From positions 444,714,619 to 444,778,618 of the forward strand of contig OZ010786.1 in the NCBI GenBank assembly GCA_963932465.1: a stretch of 64,000 nt of DNA, in the 5' to 3' direction. The notes under the pieces were generated by a model. The model ran no database searches. It had not been told where the DNA came from and worked only from the letters and a program-made list of their open reading frames with translations. Within the stretch, counting starts at the first letter, position 1. Every line of letters begins with the position of its first letter. Below are positions 34,053-45,292 of the stretch, piece after piece. The DNA comes from Maratus speciosus (lineage: Eukaryota > Arthropoda > Arachnida > Araneae > Salticidae). The position numbers were made by a program, and so were the translations under genes.

Positions 34053-34420
34053 GTTACTATGAAAGACCGAAATCTGGAGAATGTCGACTTTCACCGGTGA
34101 ATGTCAACATTCACATAGCCGCTTGGTGTATGTCCAAAATATTTGCTAAATATCCTTATTTCGCACTTACACTGGCAAATGTCGACATTCACCATGCACT
34201 AATTGTGAATGTAGAATATGTCGTAAATTTGTATTTACTTCTCCGTATTTCAGGTTCGATCATTAATTTTAAAACATGAAAAACGTTTTAATCGTCTGTA
34301 ATCCAAAGGTGTGCTGCACTTAGTTTTAGTAGTACTGTTACAAGTATTTCAGAGTACTGTTCTTAAAAAAATTAAAAACAATTGTTTTCTCGTTTACTCT
34401 CAATTAATGTAATTTTTCTG

Positions 34421-34462
<42 letters not shown>

Positions 34463-34743
34463 TTACGGCTCATTTCAGTATCCATTCAATATAAATTAGG
34501 ACATTGAATAAAAAAAAAATAAAATTTAAGAAAACGTTGCGCGCATCATCAAACCTTGCATAAAACTGATAAAGCTGACTGACTCGCAGTAGAACAAAGA
34601 CAGACCGTAGCATCTCTGTCGAACACCGCTTCTCTTTTTGACCTCCACCAGAGCATATCTGTGCTTGAACTATTATTTTAACACAATCAAACTGATTGGT
34701 AAAGTTATCATACGAATTGAATATTTCCAACTGAGCGAAAAAA

Positions 34744-34815
34744 TGCCCAGGCTGGGAATCAAACCCAGATCCTTGGCTTACAAGGCCAATGCTTTACCGT
34801 TTAAACTAACTGGAC
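34744..34815 (-). tRNA. tRNA-Thr(TGT)-like gene, left copy
   Basis: The 72-nt minus-strand sequence folds as a cloverleaf. The acceptor is GTCCAGT/CCTGGGC with one mismatch and one wobble. The anticodon stem is TTGGC/GCCAA with loop CTTGTAA (anticodon TGT). The T arm is CTGGG-TTTGATT-CCCAG. A six-T pol III terminator follows the discriminator A. The T-loop has TTTGATT instead of TTCGATT. It could be a working gene, a pseudogene or a SINE head. Confidence 0.6.
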
Positions 34816-35047
34816 CGACAACCAGCCAGCATATTTCGCTCAGATAACTTTATTGGTAGTAACATCTGGTCTGTCATGTAGACAGCTCAACAGAATAAAC
34901 CGCAGATAAAGGAACGATGGATACGTAGATGAACTATTATTTTAACACAATCAGACTGATTGGTAATGTTATCATACGAATTGAATATTTCCAACTGAGC
35001 GAAAAAATACCCAGGCTATCTGAGCGAAATATGCTGGCTGGTTGCCG

Positions 35048-35123
35048 GCCCAGTTAGTTTAAACGGTAAAGCATTGGCCTTGTAAGCCAAGGATCTTGGT
35101 TGGTTCGATTCCCAGCCTGGGCA
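35048..35123 (+). tRNA. tRNA-Thr(TGT)-like gene, right copy, T arm damaged
   Basis: Inverted twin of the left copy. Acceptor GCCCAGT/CCTGGGC and anticodon arm with TGT (35081-35083) are intact. A few extra bases (cttggttgg before ttcgatt) disturb the T stem. A TTTTTT terminator follows at 35124. Confidence 0.55.
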
Positions 35124-35310
35124 TTTTTTCGCTCAGTTGGAAATATTCAATTCGTATGATATCTGTGCTTGTCGACATTCACCGGTGATGGTCCGAATGT
35201 ACAAGAATACACTAAAATATTCGGTCTTTCATCGACGTATTTGATATGAGTTAAGATTCACCGGTGAAAGTCGACTTTCTCCAATTTCGTCTTTCACAGT
35301 AACATATATA

Positions 35311-36707
35311 CACTATATGGCCAAATGTGACCGGTCACTCGCGATTTTACCCGTTTTGTTAAATATCCAGAAAAATACATAAAGAATTAACCTGAAACTG
35401 CAGATGTGTAAACAGTATACTATAGGTCATATATTTCTGTGACGATTTTTTCCCGAAACCTTATAGGGGACCGTCAACAAATTGAAAAAGAACGAATATC
35501 TTTCGGATAACACTGTAAAAACTAATGTAGCAAAAGCGTTCAAACTCGAGATTATTAATAAGTAGCTTATTGTAATGTACTGTGTTCATTTTTATGAGGA
35601 TACATGTATACTCGTAGATAAAATAGGGTTTTTATAAAAACAGTCCCAAATTTCGCCAAGTTTTTTGCTTATGATTTGCAGAGTTCTTAATATAAAAAAA
35701 AGTTTTTTTTCAGAAAATATGACGAACAACATTGTACACACTACTCTGCAATCTGAATTAAAAAATAATAAAAATTGTATGAAAAATGAGCAGGTTTACT
35801 AAAAAATGTTTCACTGCGCATGCGCGAATGTAATCAACGTATAATGTGCATAATGTGTTAGCTAAATTTATAGAGCAACTTTTGTCAAAGTCAGAAAAAC
35901 ATAGTTTGAAAAGTCTGAAATAATCGTTTATGGAATAAGCTCAAAAAGGTGAGGGTTCGTATCCATATATCAATTGTTTATTGCCAATATAGCATACACA
36001 ACAGTGCACGTACTACTGTATTTGAATACAGCCCCTCATCTTTTTGCTTCTTTTTGGGAATAATGGATTTTGAGCTTATTCTATAAACTATTATTATCAG
36101 ACTTTTCAAACTATGTTTTTGAGATTTTCACAAAAGTTGCTCAATACATTTAGCTAACACATTATGCAAATTATATTTCGATTACGTTCGAGCATGCGCA
36201 GTGAATCATTATTTAGTAAACCTGCTCATTTTTCATACAATTTATATTATTTTATTTCATTCAGATTGTAGGGTATTTTGTACAATGTTGTTTGTCATAT
36301 TTTCTGAAAAGAACTTTTTTTATATATTAAGAACTCTGCAAATTATAAGCAAAAAACTTGGCGAAATTTGGGACTGTTTTTATAAAAACCTTAATTTTTC
36401 TACGAGTATACATGCTATCCTCATAAAAATTAACACAGTATACTACAATAAGCCACTTATTAATAATCTCGAGTTTGAACGCTTTTGCTTCATTAGTTTT
36501 TACAGGGTTATCCAAAAGATATTCGTTCTTTTTCAATTTGTTGACGGTCCCCTATTAGGTTTCGGGAAAAAATCTTCGCGGAAATATATGACTTATACTA
36601 TACTGTTTACACACCTGCTATTTCAGGTTAATTTCTCATGTATTTTTCTAGATATTTAACAAAACGTCTAAAATTGGAAGTGACCGGTCACCTTTGGCCA
36701 TATAGCG
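35311..36707. mobile_element. Foldback element with ~680-bp arms and Tc1-type ends
   Basis: CACTATATGGCCAAA and GTGACCGGTCAC at the left are mirrored at the right (GTGACCGGTCACC, TTTGGCCATATAGCG) and flanked by TA. Inverted similarity runs through almost the whole 1397 bp to a centre near 36015. The ends resemble Tc1/mariner termini. The 152-codon frame 36201-36659 is an arm by-product; its inverted twin has no equivalent product. Confidence 0.85.
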
Positions 36708-36732
36708 TATATATATATATATATATATTTAT
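36708..36732. repeat. (TA)n tract
   Basis: TA dinucleotide run following the foldback element. Confidence 0.9.
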
Positions 36733-36737
36733 TTATG

Positions 36738-37867
36738 CCCACATGCTTGTTATTTATCAGAACGCTGGCTAGTAGAAAAGTGGCGCCGGATCGAATTCCA
36801 ATCAGACATGATGTTTGTCGTGAGTCGTATTCCAATTTAAATGGGATTTCCGGTTGGTTTAACCTTCACGTATAAAATATGACCATAGTGCCTGTTATCA
36901 ACTAACTAATCAATCTCCTCTTTTTAATTTACAGAGTTCTCTGTCGATTTAAATTGCTAAAAAAGCGTAATGATTTTTATGATGAACACATTCTTATCAT
37001 GGAATCTTTATATTGTTGTGATATAGATTAGATTACGGAAGATTCCTCATTACTTACTATTACTTTCATTTTATGAAAAAACGTTCTTATGCATATAGTA
37101 TGCATTGAAATTTCATATATAAGAGTACATAAAATGGCTGTACGATTTTAAGATGGACGTATATAGGCATAAAATTATAAAAACAAAACATGTATGAAAA
37201 TGATTTATTGCACAAGAAATATTCTGTATAAAAGTTATTAAAAATTTGAAAAGAATTTACCACTCTTATCCTGTCTAGCACGTAATAAAATCTGTCAAAA
37301 ACGCAGTTTGTTTCATTTTTTCCGAAAGAAACGGTGAAAACAACGTATTTTAATAACAAGTCGTCTTTTATCACAAAAATACATTGTAATATAGGTAGAT
37401 AGAATCCCGCTAATCCGAACTAGTTGGGACCGGAGCCTGTTCGGATTTTAAAAAATCGGATTACGCGAAATTCTGATAAAAATAGAAAAGAAAAAGATAC
37501 ATTCTCAAAAAATGTAAGTTATAATTACTCAATAGTACAGTAAAGATCCTCTAAACCGGCATCCTAAGTTCCGACATGCTGGATAATTCGGCACGACTTT
37601 CAGAAAAAAATAGTATACCTTGCTTAATCACTCCCGATGTTTATAATAATCCAATGGAACTTCAGAATGAGGAATTACGTAACAACCCATTACAAACGGT
37701 TCAAAATCGCGAATCTATAAATAGCTCAGGCATCACGTGGACGACGAGGGAAGAAAAAAAAACATTTCTGTAGATAATTTGCGAAATCAAACTGTTAAAA
37801 AAAAAAAAATTTATCATCTGAATTAAACACTTTTTACACTTTAGAAAATAATTTTATCGTGGCTGGC

Positions 37868-37902
<35 letters not shown>

Positions 37903-38870
37903 AATATTAGAGATTTTTTTTTTAAGATAACTTCTTTGAGTAGACCTACAGGGCACGTTTTCAGTTTATATTCGTGTACATATGTTGTAATTTTACATTA
38001 TTGAGAATTTTTTTTTATTCTATTCAAGCTGTTTAACGAATAAAAAGGATGCTTTACTGACATTTTTTGCTTAATTCTGACTTCTACACGTATTTCCCGA
38101 CATTCATAATGTAATCAAGAAAAATACGACAAGGTAATATGTTCAAGTACAATTTTCGAAAATAAAATAGGTTCGGATTAACTGGAATTTCGGATTAGCG
38201 AGGTTCTACTGTATTATATTTTTCATAAATATCTGTGCTTGAAAAATCCATATTAAATAAATCTTCTTTAGAACTTTTTCGTAGTCTGACTAAAATATAC
38301 ATGAATGATATTTCTGAATAAAGTACATTCGCCGTAAAATTTTCCACTTTCAATAAATAGACTTACCCAAACCTTCGTCAAATGTAACAAGGAAATATTT
38401 TCATTATGGATTGTGTACCCCGAATTGAAATCCCACCTGTTATGAAAGTAACTCAGCATACGAACGTGCCTCGAGGGAATCTCGTGTACAAGACATCATT
38501 TTCAAAGTTTATTTACTTAATATTTTGCTTTGAAATTTTCTAAAGTGGCGTTGTCTGATGTATTTTTAGAATCATATTGATTTCGGATTTTAAATATATT
38601 CAGGTTTCTTCATCTTTGCAATGGTTGTCTCTTGAGGTATAGTTTGCTGAAAAATATATTAAAAGAAAATTTAAACGAATTTATGATCATCTTCTAGAAA
38701 CCCCTGTTATGAATTTCTTTAATGTTTTACTGTAAGAGACAAGGAATATTTAAGTGTTATTTTTACAGTTCCATGCATAGACTACAGAGAAGATGAAATA
38801 ATATTAATTAATCTAACGAACTTAATTTTAGTTCAATTAATATCTGAAAGAAGTAAAAAGAAAATATTTT
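36738..38870. repeat. Unit U copy 6, interrupted
   Basis: 36738-37393 and 38212-38870 form one unit split by nested pogo-type DNA. It includes the head block with 'ggatcgaattcc' and the donor-like 'acttaccc' at 38361. Confidence 0.75.
37394..38211. mobile_element. pogo-type element with a second pogo relic inside
   Basis: The right end 'cggattagcgaggttctact' plus g is the inverse of the left 'agaatcccgctaatccg'. From about 37536 a second element starts CAGTAAAGATCCTCTAAACC. Its first 150 bp ('catgctggataattc', 'ccttgcttaatcactcc') match the reverse complement of the right end of the pogo element at 43662-44991. A 32-base A run sits at 37869-37900. Confidence 0.65.
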
Positions 38871-40299
38871 TAAATGGACTTGATGAAGAGAACCGATGGG
38901 GTGGCTTTTTTACGCTGCGTCATTTCACTGCATATCTTTGCGACAAATGAACGGGCAGTTGTATGGCTCTATGATTGATGTATATATATATATATATATG
39001 TATGTGTGTTATAAAATGGATAAGATGTATTCTAAGTTCACTGCAAAATGAGTTTTCGATTTACTTTCGGTTCTGAGTCTTGACTCTGTCTTTTTTCAAA
39101 CTTTATAATTAATATAGGTAATAACTTTACTGAGGTTACATAAGTCGATGTTAAGTACATAAATTATCCTCTACTCCAAGTCCCAATTATAATCCCAAGT
39201 AACTTGCATCTCATGACCAATTATCCCATACTTATGACTGTTTAAGTCTATAAATTCATAGCCGTTCGATTCATATAAGGAAGTAGAATTCAATTATCCA
39301 AGATTTTTTTCTTGAGCCATCTCTCTAACATAAAACCCCATTAAGGATATAAAGACGACAAAGCACTCTGTTTAAAAAGTGCTTAGTTCTCTTACTCAAA
39401 TCTAAGGCTATACAGCCAGTCTTCTGCAAACTACCGATGCGAGTACACACATCGGGATGGCGAGAAACTTTTGGAGAACGTTCTTCTAATCTTAAGATGT
39501 CCCAAGACTCTTAAAGCTTTAAGATTTTCGATTTTTTTTTTTTATAATTGTTTTCCTGAAATTCCCATTAGAACAGAAGTTATGGCTTTTAGAATTATAC
39601 CCCCTCAAAGCCGAAGCGGCGTTTCCGAAACTTTGAAGTCATTTTTCTACAAATGACGTTTTTATGCATAACGCGCACAATATTTCAAAAACTTCTGAAT
39701 ATTTTTCATGAAAATTTCAAAATATATGCTTCATGTTAGCCTGTATAAACTGAACCTAAAATTTCCTTTTTATTGCTACAAAAGAATATTTTTTAGGTGA
39801 TTATATTGTTGAAATTTTCTAATTTTTGCATTAGTTAAATACAACAACAAAAATGCTTTTAATGTACATTTATTTAGGTTCAGGGTAATTATTACAATCT
39901 GAAGTATAAGTAGGCACCAAAATTTTCATTCTAGTTGCAAAATTTTATTTTATAATCCTGTGCGTAATCTGTTATGTCGATTTTCTGCTCGTCAAATGTC
40001 TGACACTTTGAAGCCCCCTGTAAATGCTGATTCTGCATCTTGCAATTATTTAAATATTTGAAATGAATGAACATACTTACATATTTCATCCCAATTGTGT
40101 CTTAAAATCAAATACATTTTAAGATATACGATATTGAAAATGGATTTTATTTTCATTTTTTTCCAGTTTTAAGAGTCCTGAGACCCCTTAATGCTGTCTC
40201 CTCAATATAGTATATTTCTCTAAGTGCTAAATAAACTTCTTGGGTACAAAAATGACATTCATCTTATTAATAAACTCACACCAGCCATGATAGTAATTA
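38871..40299. other. No gene; (TA)n near 38979-39000
   Basis: No coding, RNA gene or larger repeat recognised. Confidence 0.5.
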
Positions 40300-41514
40300 C
40301 ACTGAAGAGCCAAAACATTATGACCACCTAGCTAATAACGAATGGCCTTTGGCCCGTAAAAAAGCTGCACTCCGCCTTGGCATTGATGACACAAGTCCTT
40401 GGTAGATGGCCGAAGCCAGATTGTAGCAGACATTCCAGCAGTGGTCGCGCAAATCCGAAATATTACAACATGGTTGTTTTTGAGCTCTGAGCTGTCATTC
40501 CACGACATCTCAAATCAGTTCTAATTGAATTAAGATTCGTTGAGTTAGACTGCCAGGACATTAACTGGAATTCCGTATTATGTTCTTGGAACTACTCCAT
40601 CACAATTCGAGCACTGTGACAATGGAGCATTGTCGTGCTCGAAGACTTCATTTCCAGTTGGAAAGACAGATGACATGTAAGGGTGCAACTGTTCTGCAAT
40701 GATGTTCAGATAGTCTACGGCCTTCATAGTCTGCTCTACAACAATCACAGGTCCCGGAGACGCCCATAAGAACCTTTCCCAAAGTAGTATAACGTCTTCA
40801 CCGGGCTGTGTATGACCTGCTGCATAAGGGGGAGCAACAGTTCGCCTGAAAGAAAGGGTACCTTTACACTGCCTTAGACGTGCTGTTGAATGAATCGCGA
40901 TTCATCCGACCAGGCAACTCTCGCCAATGATCTATGGTCCAGTCAGGATGTCCCCGGGCCTAATGTAGGAGTAGTTGGCGATGATGCTTTATCAACAGAG
41001 GCACATGAGTGGGACGTTTGCCGAATAGCCTCATATCCAACAGTGTCAGCTGACCTTTGTGCTCAGAAACAATTCTCCTTTGACCAGTATTGTATTAGGC
41101 TGACAGCTGAGCCTATGTCTGTAGCCAATTTTGCTTTACCAAGCGGAAGAGTTTCCGATGCCCTTTTTTCTTGATAACGCGTGGACGTCCAACGCTATGG
41201 CGTCTGCTGATGATTTCACCGCTACTCACCCACTTTTCATAAGTACTAACAAAGATATGTCGCGAACAACCCATCAGTCGTGCAGTTTGGGAGATACCAG
41301 TTCTGAGCCATCGGGCCATTGAATTCTGCCCTCTATCCATGTCGCTTAGATCAGCTGCCTTTCCCATCACAGGCAGAAGTAAGCGCAAAAATGATTCCTC
41401 ACACTCCTTAGCAGTAGTTAAATACCATTCCCACCTGATTACGTGCCCTCCACGCCATCCAGGTGAGTTTAGTGGAAAATGTGGGTATGGTCATAATGTT
41501 TTGGCTCTTCGGTG
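40300..41514 (-). mobile_element. Tc1-like element with both ends
   Basis: CACTGAAGAGCCAAAACATT with 'atgaccacc' at the left and the inverted 'ggtcataatgttttggctct' with 'tcggtg' at the right. TA flanks both (40298-40299, 41515-41516). Length 1215 bp, near full size for the family. Confidence 0.9.
40370..41388 (-). pseudogene. Tc1-like transposase, multiple frameshifts
   Basis: The N-terminal helix-turn-helix frame (41388 down to 41113) reads MGKAADLSDMDRGQ, ISQTARLMGCSRHIF, TYEKWVSSGE and SVGRPRVIKKKGHRK, a GRPR linker typical of the family. Further along, different frames give KAVDYLNIIAEQLHPYMSS and VFPTGNEVFEHDNAP, the latter containing the second catalytic aspartate. The end of the gene is badly decayed. 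Long frames on the other strand are shadows. Confidence 0.9.
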
Positions 41515-41516
41515 TA

Positions 41517-43059
41517 TATCATACTAATAAAAGAAAGTTTCCTACTGTCTGTCTACGTGCGTGTCTGTTTCTATGTCTGCCCGTGATGACTGGTGAAATC
41601 TACCAAACATGCAAGTCTGAAAATTTGGGTGAGGGTAGTCCAAGGCAGATCCTGATGCACCTGAGGCTCATATTTTTAACGTTTTGATAATTAGCCAAGA
41701 TATTAATTAAAAAATTATCAAACGGCCCAATGAAAAAAGCATTTTCTTCCAAAGCCGCTAACTGATAGATTTGGACTCTTCCAGAGAGGCTCAATCAAAA
41801 CGCTCCAAACACAGTGGACTCGGAACCTCGAATCGAGGCTAGACCTTTGCAGAAATGACAATAACAATAATGGCAATTTTCACTAATTGGCCGTTCTAAT
41901 TAAGGAAACTAAATAAGATATTGATTTGAAAATTTCAGAACTAATGTATAAATTTATTTTTACATCCGAATATCCATTTTTTTTTTTTTTTTTTTTTTTT
42001 TATCGATCGGTAATTTTTGTTAATCTTTGTAAAAAATGGACGGCACAATACAAATATTCGAAGAAACAACCAGATAGGGGAGAGCATTCATTAAAAAGGG
42101 AACTAAAAATTATCCATTTCAGCAAGTAAGCCGCCCCCTATCTAATTTAAGATGCGAAAGGAAACTAATTATTAAACATTACCAAATGCTAAAAACATAA
42201 TTTTAAAGTATTTTATCTACTCCATCGAAGATTATTAGTGCGTTCTGCTGTAACAGTTTCTTGATATAAGTTCAGAGTTAGTCCACGTCGGTTCCTCTCC
42301 CTTTATTTAAAGTTTGAAATATGTTTCCATAAATACAGAGGTCAGTTACCACCATTTTCGAACATTAGCAACTCATTCTTTTCTCGTATTCGATGGGCCC
42401 GGTTTCAACGGAAATTGGTTCATTCAACTTTGCTTTAGACTTCTCTTACTACCATTTTCGAACATTAAGTTTGCATTTTTTTTTTTTTTTTTTTTTTCGA
42501 ATGTCGGGGGTGGGGGTGGAGGTTGTTTCGAGGATTTAAAACTTTATTTGTTTCTAACAATGATATCCACCTGTATAATGCTTTATTTAAATGTATTTGG
42601 GATGCAGTTTTTTTCACAGCTGTTAACATAATTTTGATCTAAAGAACACCATGATCAACACCATTTACCATCATCATCACGGTGCCTTTTTTCAATGATA
42701 AAATTTAATTTTAAATGGTACCAAAAAGTGGTATGATCAACTTTTGTTCATCGTTATTCTTAAGTTCGCTTTAAAGATTCATGTATGAAGCTTTTTCTAA
42801 TGATCTTTATGCAGCCAAAGGAAAAAATTTCTAATTAGCCAGTTTAGTCTACCGGGGTTTTATAAAAGTTTAAAAAGTGTAATTTTTCTTTGTAAATTCT
42901 TGGCAGGAATATTTCATCTATTTCACCCTTTTTCTATCTTTTTTTTATTATTATTTTACATTGTTTGCAATATATTAAAAATAAAACCACAAATCAGCCT
43001 TTTTCCGACGCCCTGGATGCTTTATTTTGGAAAATAATATTATTTTTACACCCTTTTAT
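41517..43059. other. No gene; poly-T tracts
   Basis: T runs at 41977-42001 and 42476-42497 and a short G-rich tract at about 42505-42520. 'taccaccattttcgaacatta' occurs twice (near 42348 and 42450). Confidence 0.5.
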
Positions 43060-43063
43060 TTAA

Positions 43064-43274
43064 CCCATTGAAGGTTAGTGATGCCGCTATGGCATCACCT
43101 AATTTTAATTCCTAATTGCCACATTGACACTAGAACTTTCAAATGAAAGTTTCATTTTTATAAAATACGCGAAAATATACTTTTTCTTGTTTACGAATAA
43201 ATTTTCGTTTAAATACTGTTGTCATTCAATTATTTTAACATTTTACGAATGCAAGTACCTTGCCTCTGAAAGGG
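43064..43274. mobile_element. piggyBac-like MITE
   Basis: TTAA (43060-43063) CCCATTGAAGG ... CCTCTGAAAGGG TTAA (43275-43278). TTAA duplication and CCC-starting inverted ends are the piggyBac pattern. 'gtgatgccgctatggcatcac' at about 43078-43098 is a near-perfect hairpin. Confidence 0.55.
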
Positions 43275-43278
43275 TTAA

Positions 43279-43659
43279 CTCAACTGAATTCTTGTACATA
43301 AAGATGGAATTTTGTAATCAATTTTTCACTCACTTCCTGATGTTCTAGATCTAGAATTATAAGAATTGTATACGCAACTGTGTTTATGATGACAATACAA
43401 CATTTTAATATTTTTAGAATTTAATTATTAGTTAACATATTAATTAATAAATCAATTTTAAGGCATTTTCTGTTAGCTGCCTACCGGTGATAAATCGCCG
43501 CATATTCCTTTTGATTACAACAATTTCCGAGTAATAAAAACAATGAAGTACATGCACCAAACCAATCTCGTCATAATCGTCCATCTGGCTGTGAACTGTA
43601 ACAAATAAATATTTTAAGCGCTAAAAATTAGAAAATTCAAATTTTAAAAAAAAGTGTAG
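43279..43659. other. No recognisable feature
   Basis: Spacer; nothing recognised. Confidence 0.5.
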
Positions 43660-43661
43660 TA

Positions 43662-44991
43662 CAGTATACATCCTCTAATCCGACGCGTTTGGGACTTGAA
43701 GCATACCGGATTACGAAATTTTCCGTATTACAAAATGAATGTCAGGTAAAACGTGTAAAAGTTAGAATTAAACAAAAAGTGACAGTAAATTTTTTTTGTT
43801 TCTTTAAACAGATTGAATAGAATAAAAAATACTTTATAATGTAAAGTTCAACGTATGTACATGACTATAAAATGAAAACATGCACTGTAGGCTACTCGTA
43901 CAAGCCATATTAAACAAATCTCGAATATCAGTTTGTTTTGTATTAGTCTTCCATTATCTTTTTTTTAGGAAGTCATTTCTTATAACGTAGGGTTTCATAG
44001 TTTACGCCTCTTTGACCGAACTGCTGCGCTCAGAAAACTTGATATATGTATTCAAGGCATGAGCTGCTTGCTGATATTCTTTATCTCGTCCACATTATCT
44101 TCTCAGAGTCAAAATCTTTAACGACTGATAGGTTGATAACACTCTGGATGATGGCTTCATCCGTCAAAATTTTCTCTATCGGCTCATCAAAATCTTCTTC
44201 AACCCACTCTTTTATTACCCGACTGCCAAGAAGGGTTATGTGTTTCACGCGTATCTGGGTAAGTGGATTTCTTTATACCCTCGAAACAGCCCAACGGCTG
44301 GATGGATTTTAGAGAATGAGGTCTCTATCGATTCGTCTTAACCGTCTGATGGTTATAGGCTAGATTTTGTTTTTATAAATTCGAAATGGCGGCCATAAAA
44401 TAAAAAAGTACGGTAGAGACGAAAAAAATTTTTACGCACCATTTGAGTGACATATCATTGGATTGGGCTTTCAAAATGAAGACGATGTTTCATTGACTAT
44501 TTTACAATCAGAAGCTCCGTTTAAATATTACACAACCTGGAAGTTGTGTAGGTAAGATCTCTAGCTTATCTGCAACTCTAACCTTCATAGAAATCTATAG
44601 GCCTCATCAAAACAGTGTTTATAGATGGGAACTAACAATTAAACACAACTTAAAAGTCGTGAATACAAGTGAATAAAAAAATAGGTAAGTAATATAAAAA
44701 ATAGTTTCACATTGATGAGAAATAATTAATTAGTTCGCTTTTTACGCAGTCGGGTTTTTTGGTTTTTTAAATTAAATTTTTACTTATTTCTTTTCGATTC
44801 AGTTGTGACATGGGATTCTCTAAAGGCAAACAACCTAAAACAGCTTCTAGTTCTTCAGCTCCATCAGATTATTATGATCATCAGGAGTGATTAAACAAGG
44901 TATACTATTTTTTTCCGAAAGTCATGTGGAATTATCCAGCATGTCGGACATTAGGAAGACATTAGGATGCCGGATTAAAGGATATTTACTG
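43662..44991 (-). mobile_element. pogo/Tigger-type element
   Basis: CAGTATACATCCTCTAATCC and inverted GGATTAAAGGATATTTACTG are flanked by TA on both sides (43660-43661, 44992-44993). The gene runs on the minus strand. Confidence 0.85.
44002..44235 (-). pseudogene. pogo/Tigger transposase C-terminal region remnant
   Basis: Minus strand reads VIKEWVEEDFDEPIEKILTD then EAIIQSVINLSVVKDFDSE, followed by a stop. One base away another frame continues DKEYQQAAHALNTYIKFSER and ends at 44002. LTDE.II..V followed by an acidic stretch and A..AL.TYI.F.E is the C-terminal signature of the Tigger/jerky group. The DDE core is not recognisable. Confidence 0.7.
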
Positions 44992-44993
44992 TA

Positions 44994-45292
44994 GTTCTTT
45001 TAAAAAACACTTTAATCAATTAACAGTTTAATATTAATTAAATATGATCATACATTAAGTAAACAATTTAGAAATCCTGAATAGAAAGTTTAAATAATGC
45101 CTTTTTTCTTTCTTCATGTCACAGTTTAAAAAAGAAACAATGCAAACGTTACATAAATTTAATATTAGGGTTCTAAAAGTAAAACTGGAACCATTATAAG
45201 ATCACTCGTCTGTCTGTCAACGCCGTTTTTCTCGTAAATTATGGAACGTGGAAAAAGAAATAAGGGCTATTGTCCCACATATTTATAGATTA
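44994..45292. other. No recognisable feature
   Basis: Spacer between the pogo element and the Helitron. Confidence 0.5.

Larger units (their letters stand above)
34053..35303. mobile_element. TIR element (GTTACT.TGAAAGAC) carrying tRNA-like genes
   Basis: GTTACTATGAAAGACCGAAA with GTCGACTTTCACCGGTGAA at the left is mirrored at the right by TTCACCGGTGAAAGTCGAC and GTCTTTCACAGTAAC. The palindromic motif TTCACCGGTGAA, or its GTCGACATTCACC half, recurs at least four times. The interior holds a 40-base A run (34421-34460), two direct copies of a ~100-bp flank (34667 and 34931), and two tRNA-like genes in opposite orientation. The superfamily is not identified. Confidence 0.65.

Noticed and set aside
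36201..36659. 152-codon plus-strand frame
   Set aside because: It lies inside one arm of the 35311-36707 foldback, has no domain signature, and the other arm does not preserve an equivalent product.
40890..41174. 94-codon plus-strand frame
   Set aside because: Antisense of the Tc1 transposase coding region in 40300-41514.
44046..44312. 88-codon plus-strand frame
   Set aside because: It is antisense to the pogo/Tigger C-terminal remnant, which has the recognisable motif.
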